From assembly GCF_019175385.1 (NCBI RefSeq), contig NC_083346.1, positions 58,433,821 through 58,497,820 of the forward strand: DNA of 64,000 nt, given 5' to 3'. The position numbers and the translations under genes were made by a program. The DNA is from Lycium barbarum (Eukaryota > Streptophyta > Magnoliopsida > Solanales > Solanaceae). Under the pieces are notes generated by a model that searched no databases, was not told the origin of the DNA, and was given only the letters and a program-made list of their open reading frames with translations. Shown one piece after another: positions 57,590 through 64,000 of the stretch. Numbering within the stretch: position 1 is the stretch's first letter; each line of letters starts with the position of its first letter.

Positions 57590-59319
57590 TCACGCACCTG
57601 AAAACAATGATGTCCCTTTTTGAACTCCTTCCGGGGGTGGAAACAAATGTGGGTACCTGGACTTCACGTCTTTCTCAGCTTTCCAAGTCATTTCTTCCAT
57701 ATTATTGTTTCTCCATAGAACTTTAACTGAGGCTACATCCTTAGTTCTCAGCCTCTGAACTTGTCTATCCAGGATTACAATGGGAACTTCTTCGTAGGAT
57801 AATTGTTCAGTGATCGGGACATCATTCACATGTATAACTCTAGAAGGATCTCGTATGCACTTATGAAGCATTGACACATGAAAGACTAGATGGACTGTCT
57901 CCAACTCTAAGGGTAGATCTAACTCGTAGGCTACTTGGCCCACTTTGTGTACAATCTTGTAGGGTCCAATGTATCGAGGGCTATGCTTACCCTTCTTACC
58001 AAATCTCATAACGCCTTTCATCTGCGACACCTTCAGGAATACCCAATCATTAACTTGGAACTCCAAGTCTCACCGGCTATTATCCGCATAAGACTTATGT
58101 CGACTTTAGGCTGTTAATAATCGATCTTGAATAAACTTAACTTTCTCCACCGCTTGCTGGATTGAGTCTGGCCCTACTAATTTCGTCTCTCCTACTTCAA
58201 ACCATCCAATTGGTGATCTACACTTTCGCCCATATAAAGCTTCATACGGGGCCATCTGAATACAGGAGTGGTAACTATTGTTGTACGCAAACTCAATAAG
58301 TTGCAAATGATCATCCTAATTACCTCTAAAATCTAGCACACATGCCCTTAACATGTCTTAAAGGGTATGAATAGTATGATCAACATGTCCGTCTGTCTGG
58401 GGGTGAAATGTTGTGCTAAGACTCACCTGAGTCCCCAAACCCTCCTAAAAGATTTCCAAAAATTAGCTGCAAACTGCGCACCCCTATCGGAGATAATTGA
58501 TATAGGAACACCGTGAAGTAAGACTATCTCCTTAATATAAAGCTTCGCATAATCCTCGGCGGAGTAAGTAGTCATAACAGGCAGAAAATCTGCTGATTTT
58601 TTCACTCTATCAACAATTACCCATACAGAATCAAACCTACGCTGAGACCGGGGTAAGCCTGAAATGAAATCCATATTAACTACTTCCCACTTCCAAGTCG
58701 AAATCTCCATAGCCTGCAATAATTCATCGGGCTTCTGATCCTCAATCTTCACCTGTTGACAATTAGGACGCTGGGCTAAGAACTCCGCTATATCCTTCTT
58801 TATTCCATTCCACCAATAAACCTCTTTGATGTCGTGGTAAATCTTTGTTGACCCTGGATGAATAGAACAACGAGACCAATGAGCCTCCGTCATAATCTTT
58901 TGATGTAACCCCGCAACATCGGAAACACATAACCTACCTCGATACGTGAGGACGCCATCTCCAGTAATACCGAATGGTGATTTTTTCTTTTGCAGAGCTG
59001 TATCCATGTAATAGGTATTTGAAGGGTCTTCATACTGACGCCTTTTCACCTCGGCTACTAAGGCTGATGTTGCTATAGTTTGAATAGTAACTCCTGCATC
59101 TCCTGAATCTATCACTCTGACCCCCAAATTGGCTAACTGAAGATGCTCACGAACCAACTCCCTCTTTCCAGTCTGCAGGTATGCTAAACTGCCCATATAT
59201 TTGCAGCTGAGGGCATCTGCTACCACATTCGCCTTCCCCGGGTGGTACAAAATGTCAACATCATAATTTTTCAGCAATCCTAACCACCGGCTCTGCCGCA
59301 AGTTTAGCTTCTTCTGCTT
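57590..59319 (-). pseudogene. Element I: gypsy pol remnant (RNase H end to chromodomain), minus strand
   Basis: The 292-residue open stretch 59301-58423 begins at the end of RNase H ([23 protein letters not shown]) and holds the integrase zinc fold, in which the first Cys is Arg (AQRPNCQQ), then the core with NMDFISGLP and SDRGAQF. A frameshift after FWKSF leads to 58306-58106 with LIEFAYNN. The open stretch 58066-57590 carries the integrase C-terminal part (FQVNDWVFLKVS) and the chromodomain-like tail TWKAEKDVKSRYPHLF. The 5' side is cut at 59319 by LTR J. It is among the least damaged integrases here. Confidence 0.9.
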
Positions 59320-59632
59320 TGTTACACCTCGTACTTTTAGAGAAACACTTATTAAATTTGAAGGTAAGTATGTCGAGCTATGGCAAAGTAAAACAACTTT
59401 GGATTATGAGGAACTAAGCATTATTAAATAAATTGTATGAGTAAATTAAAGTAAGCTCAGAGAGGTCATGGAACCCTTATAAGGTTAATGAATACTCTTA
59501 ACAAGTGTCAACCAAGTGCCTAAAGGTTCCGGGACCAAGCAAATTGAAGAAAATAAATTTGTCGAAAAAAATTTGGAAAAAAAGTTGCCAGAATTTTGGG
59601 CAGATTTTTAGTCAACTTTGGAGGGTAATATC
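59320..59632 (+). mobile_element. LTR fragment J (plus strand)
   Basis: It starts TGTTACACCTCGTAC inside the RNase H region of element I and resembles the first 300 bp of the H LTR (shared GAATTTTGGRCAG block). It is cut at 59632 by K. Confidence 0.78.
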
Positions 59633-60966
59633 TATCATGACCCAAACCGATGGGCTATGACTACTGCCCGAGCTAGACACTCGTATACGAACCTGCTAGA
59701 TATAATCAGGCTGAAACTAAGGACAATATGGCAATTTGTAAAAGCAGTTTGTACACTCATAATGTCACATATCAGAACGAACTTGTCTCCTGAGGACTCA
59801 CAGCTAACCAAAACACAACAAAATATGCAAGCCGACAAAGCCGCCACTATACACGGGAATATCCAAAGTGAACTACATCTGTATAGCTGACCAAACTATA
59901 TATACAACCCACACATGTCCACAGACCTCTAAGAGTATGACAGTGAAATATGGCGGTACAGGGCCCCGCCGTACCCCTGAATATGCATAAGTCTATATCA
60001 AAGGATCTGTACCAAAATGACTCAGGTTCCGGAATAATGGAGCTCTCTAAGCAGCTGAGCAGTAGTCATTTTGAGTAACTGTACCTGCGGGCATGAAACG
60101 CTCAGCCCCCGAAGAAAAGGGGTCAGTACGAAAAATGTACTGAGTATGTAAAGCATGAAGTACAGTACTGAAGATCATGACCGAATGAAAGGATGACAGG
60201 AGATAAGTATGATAACAAGGGATACCAATGCGCCTGTGCCTTATGAGATGAGTCATGCATATATATATTTTGTATACCGTACCCGGCCCATTATGGAACT
60301 CGGTGAGATAATAATATATACTATACCGGCCCTCTAGTGAGGGACTCGGTGAAATAATCATATATACAATACCCGACCCTCTAGTGAGGGACTCGGTGAA
60401 ATAATCATATATACCGTACCCGGCCCTCTAGTGAGAGACTCGGTGAAATAATCATATATACCGTACCCGACCCTTTAGTGAGTGACGCGGTGAAATAATC
60501 ATATATATACGTACTCGGCCCTCTAGTGAGGGACTCGATGAAGTGATGCAATGACAATGTGCACGAATAGAAGCAATCATGTACAAACTGAATCGCCATT
60601 TGAGACTCGAGAGAATAGATAGAATGAACCAACACTTGGGGAAACAAAAATAACTGTCATGTCAGGTACTACTGAGAACTAGAGTGCATTGGAATCATAT
60701 GTGTTCGTCGTTTGCTCATTTTATGTAATTCATACCAAAGAAGAAAGAAGGGATAACTGGGATAACTTTACATACCTTGAAGCTTATCTATTCGCTCAAC
60801 TTCTACTTCTCGAACTTGTAAATCTACAATCAAGGGAATTCATACTATCGTTAGGCTCGTCATCAAGTGCTTATCTTAAGACTTTAAATTAACTCTTTCT
60901 AGAATCTGCCGAAATTTCGGCAGCACCTCCCATGTTTATATCCCTAGCCCGAAATCACAGTTACCA
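59633..60966 (-). mobile_element. LTR fragment K (minus strand)
   Basis: Its 3' end (minus strand) is GGTTTGGGTCATGATA, where the usual final CA is TA. It has the CCCC/GGGG pyrimidine-loop hairpin (60122-60106), acceptor-like GCCCGCAG|GTAC, a 47-bp tandem repeat, and the perfect palindrome CTGCCGAAATTTCGGCAG (60906-60923). It is cut by L at 60967. Open frames here follow the tandem repeat and are not genes. Confidence 0.8.
60281..60545 (-). repeat. 47-bp tandem repeat in LTR K, about 6 copies
   Basis: Units start at 60281, 60325, 60371, 60418, 60465 and 60513. Most hold a small hairpin CCCTC-TAGT-GAGGG followed by ACTCGGTGAAATAATCATAT. Confidence 0.93.
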
Positions 60967-62087
60967 TGTCACGACCCAACCGGAGGGCCGCGACGGGCAC
61001 CTGGTGCTAGCCCACCCGGGCAATTCTTGACATACCTTTACACTTACATCTAGGTGAGCCACACATTAAAACATACATTTCTATTCATCGATCATACTAG
61101 TCCCATTGGACAACAATACCTTTATATCATCATTGGCATTCATACCCATATCAATGTACATAAGCCGACGAGGCTAACAAAATGAAATAAAAAATATAGG
61201 CCGACAAGGCCAAACACATCTAACTGTATACATATATCTATGAGCCTCTAAAAAGAGTATGTCATATCCTATAGGCGGGACAGGACCCCGCTATGTCCAT
61301 AAATATATCTACACAAAAGAATCAATACAAAAAGCTATAGCTCCGAATGAAATGGAGCTCCGCTATGTAGTCCCTGAGAATGCAGCTATGGATCAAGTCT
61401 GTCTCCCTAGGCACCTGTGGGCATGACACAGCGTCCACAAATAAAAGGACGTCAGTACGAAGAATGTACTGAGTATGTAAAGCATGATCAACATCAATAT
61501 GGAAGCATAATAAGCAACATAAGGAAAAGCATAAGATGGGAGATAGTAGAATCATCATCATAAGCGCTTACTTGCTTTTCATAGGGACTTTCCATTTCTA
61601 TTACAAGATTGTGTACATACGTCCGTATTCATATTCGTATTCGTATCTATATCCGTACTCATTTATATTCGTATCCATAATCGTATTCATATACATATCC
61701 ATGTTATATACATATCACTAACATAGCATACCCGACCACAAAGGTTCAGTGTTTCACGTACCCGTCCACGGTTAGGCTCGGTGATCATACATACCTGGCC
61801 AACCAAGGCTCAGTGTTACACATACCTAGCCCTACCAAGGCTCAGTGTTACCCGTACCCAACTGCAGTGGTGCGCGCATATCGTCACATGCATATATATA
61901 TTCTACCCGGCCATATAAGCTCGGGGTTTCATAATAGCCATACATAGGCACACATACATATAAGCTCATAGGCATCTTTAGCATTATCACCACTATCATC
62001 GTCATCATTGTCGTTATCGCTATTATCGTCGTTATCATTATCGTCATTACCATTATCGTCATTCATTACGTCTATCCTTATAGGATT
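60967..62087 (-). mobile_element. LTR fragment L (minus strand), same family as M
   Basis: It begins TGTCACGACCCAACCGGAGG like M and stays similar up to about 62080, where N interrupts it. It has the CGTCC/GGACG hairpin (61451-61432), acceptor-like TGCCCACAG|GTG, and CGTATTCATATTC-type repeats (61618-61712). Confidence 0.9.
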
Positions 62088-63267
62088 TGTTATGTCCCGT
62101 GTTTTCGCATAATTGGAAATCGTGAAAATAATTAAGACTTGTATGTTATTAGGCAATATTTTGATTTTAGTTAATATGTCTAGGTTGTTTATGAAAAACA
62201 GTGGTGTGGGAATATGGAGGAAGTCCGAGGGCAAATTTGGAATTTCGGAAATTAGTTTCGGGAATTACAAAACGAGATTTCAACGAATTGGGCCAAGACA
62301 AATTTGAAGGAAAATTGAGGCCAAAACCTTAGGGGGTGGCCGGCCAAGAGGCTTGGCCCAAGCCCCATTTTAAGTGGTCATGTGATCAACATGTGACCAC
62401 TTAATCAATGCATATATCCATGTTTATCTATAGAAGGATCAAGAAACAAATTAAAAACTCATCTTGGAGTTCTTGAACCTATTCGGCCGAACCCCATAGA
62501 GAGAAAGAAAAAAAAAATTCCTAGCCTTGTTTTGATTCTAAAAATCTTGTTCTTCTCATATTTGTAGTAAGTTCAAGACGCTCTCCGACGTGATACAATT
62601 TGTTTGGCGAAAGAATCACGTTTGCGGCAAGTCGGAATTTCAAGAAAAGGTAAGAATTTTGCCACTTTTGTGTTATGGAATTTGTATGAATATTATAAGG
62701 ATTGAGAATAGACGAGAATTTCGTAGTTTTGGTGTGTGCGTGAAACCGTGGGTGTGTGTGTGTGTGGTGAAGTGGCCATGAGCCATGTTATGGCGAGGGA
62801 GACGAATTTGATTGTTGTTTAGTTTGCTAGTTGCGTCGTTGTGGCATTTATGACGTAAATGAATGTTTAACGAGTTGAATCGGCATTGGAGATGGTTGCG
62901 GGTTTTTATGGGAAATTATATGATTTTTGCACATTCCTATATAATTGTGGAAGTAAGACATTAAATGTGGATTATGGTTGTTGCTAATAAATTTGGAAGG
63001 AAGACAATGTGATTTGGGAAGTTTTGTTGCATTCGTAGAAGTTTTGAATAGAATATGGAAAGTAGCGGATTGCTTAAATTCATGCATATCGCTTGGAATA
63101 TTATTGGAATGTGTTTGAATAACTTTGAATGAGTAAATGAATATGATAATGTGGATGTTAGTTTGATGTTGTGAAGTTTGGACGAAAGTTGTTGATTTAT
63201 GTAGAAAGAAAGAATATTGACGTTAGAGTGATTTTGTTATGACTTGTGATGTTTGTGATATTGTGGG

Positions 63268-63301
<34 letters not shown>

Positions 63302-64000
63302 ATATGGAGCCGAGTTAAGTCTCGGGGTGTTATATATAAGGGAAATGCTGCCGAAATTTCGGTAGACAAAAATGAGGTTAAGTGAATTCTTAAGCCTTGA
63401 AATCCCTAATTGGCAACTTTGACCATTTGCAGATTCTGAGCGAAACGGGACTTGAGTTTTGGGCCAGCGTAAGACGCATATAAGGTATGTAAGGCTACCC
63501 ATTCCTTCTTTTGGCATGTCTTAGGTATACTAGGTCGATATTCGAGCCCCGAGGGCAATTCTGTTCCTAGAAATCCGAATTGGAAATTTAGTATTATTCA
63601 TTCAATTGAATTGAATTATAAAACTCATATTATATTGAAAAGTGATCTAATGTCCGAAACTTTTGTAAATGTAATCAAGTTGCCTCGAGACTTCCATGTA
63701 CGATTCCATAGACCCCAAATGTCTGTGATTCATGTCCGCCACCTCGACTTGACCCACGGTGGGCCCGCTAGCATCGAGACTTCTTTGTTTGCTCTATTAT
63801 GCCCATTCTTGTCTAATGTCGGCAAAACACTTTTGGTTATGAATTTGGCTATCATAAAATAATGTTTGACTGCCATGATATTCTAAACGATATTTTGAAC
63901 CATAAATACTATGTTGGAAATACTGTTGTGAAACGAACCCTGTATTGACTAGTTATTCGAACTATTTGATTAATGAGTTAGCATATGATATTATCAAGTT
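62088..64000 (+). mobile_element. LTR N, 5' part (plus strand), continues past the window
   Basis: It starts TGTTATGTCCCGTG inside L. It has a hairpin with arms AAGTGGTCA/TGACCACTT (62372-62402) just before a TATA-like GCATATATCC (near 62411), donor-like GTAAGA near 62650 and GTATGT at 63485, and CTGCCGAAATTTCGGTAG at 63348-63365. No coding sequence is seen; the open frame 63611-63862 has no recognisable feature. No LTR end is reached. Confidence 0.72.
63267..63300 (+). repeat. TTG microsatellite in LTR N
   Basis: About eleven TTG units. Confidence 0.95.

Noticed and set aside
60281..60545. Possible CRISPR array (regular repeats)
   Set aside because: Units are contiguous with no unique spacers and lie in a plant LTR.
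60047..60647. Minus-strand frames of 104 and 80 codons with repeated Tyr/Ser-rich segments
   Set aside because: They are produced by the 47-bp tandem repeat of LTR K.
61832..62234. Asp/Asn-rich and Ile/Thr-rich frames on the minus strand
   Set aside because: They come from ATCGTCATT-type simple repeats in LTR L.
63611..63862. 83-codon frame near the right end
   Set aside because: No recognisable feature; it lies in LTR N downstream of the donor-like site and is probably chance.

Overview
The window is plant (dicot) nuclear DNA made almost entirely of nested LTR retrotransposons; I see no host gene, tRNA, rRNA or CRISPR array. The style of the Ty3/gypsy elements (initiator-Met tRNA primer sites, LTRs of 1.8-2.9 kb, polyproteins ending in a chromodomain-like tail) fits the Tekay/Del chromovirus branch. 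One MITE style and the LTR families suggest Solanaceae, but that is a weak inference. The setting looks like methylated, gene-poor heterochromatin.

Layout. 1-3031: 3' part of gypsy element A with its 3' LTR. 3032-4725: minus-strand LTR fragment Q, sitting inside P. 4726-7697: minus-strand, gag-less gypsy element P with its 5' LTR (R). 7698-26760: gypsy element C, whose 5' LTR is split by a complete nested element B (7939-18127, target duplication GTTAT) and by a MITE (19029-19412); the 3' LTR of C is cut after about 180 bp. 26761-32011: 5'-truncated element D with its 3' LTR. 32012-34627: LTR-like minus-strand fragment S, a degenerate 57-bp tandem repeat, and unassigned DNA. 34628-46046: Ty1/copia element E, whose gag is split by complete gypsy element F (35618-45369, target duplication AAGAC). 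46047-55098: gypsy element H, with solo LTR M (49753-52252, duplication GGGAG) in its gag zinc knuckle and its integrase core deleted. 55099-59319: minus-strand element I, meeting H at the edge of the H polypurine tract. 59320-64000: four stacked LTR pieces J, K, L and N.

All coding regions are decayed, by stops that are mostly C-to-T/G-to-A type in B, by frameshifts, by deletions, and in C by an in-frame 636-bp duplication of RT-RNase H. Nothing here looks autonomous.

The most interesting signal is in the non-coding RNA parts shared by different families: (1) a 41-42 nt two-storey hairpin 40-44 nt after the primer site, with a palindromic 8-10 nt loop like a retroviral dimer initiation site, seen in five elements with compensatory base changes; (2) a hairpin with a pyrimidine-rich loop next to a CAG|GT acceptor-like site in nearly every LTR, paired with AAGGTATGT-like donor sites upstream; (3) a hairpin just before the polypurine tract; (4) family-specific arrays of GC-rich palindromes placed just upstream of the LTR TATA box in every family that can be checked.
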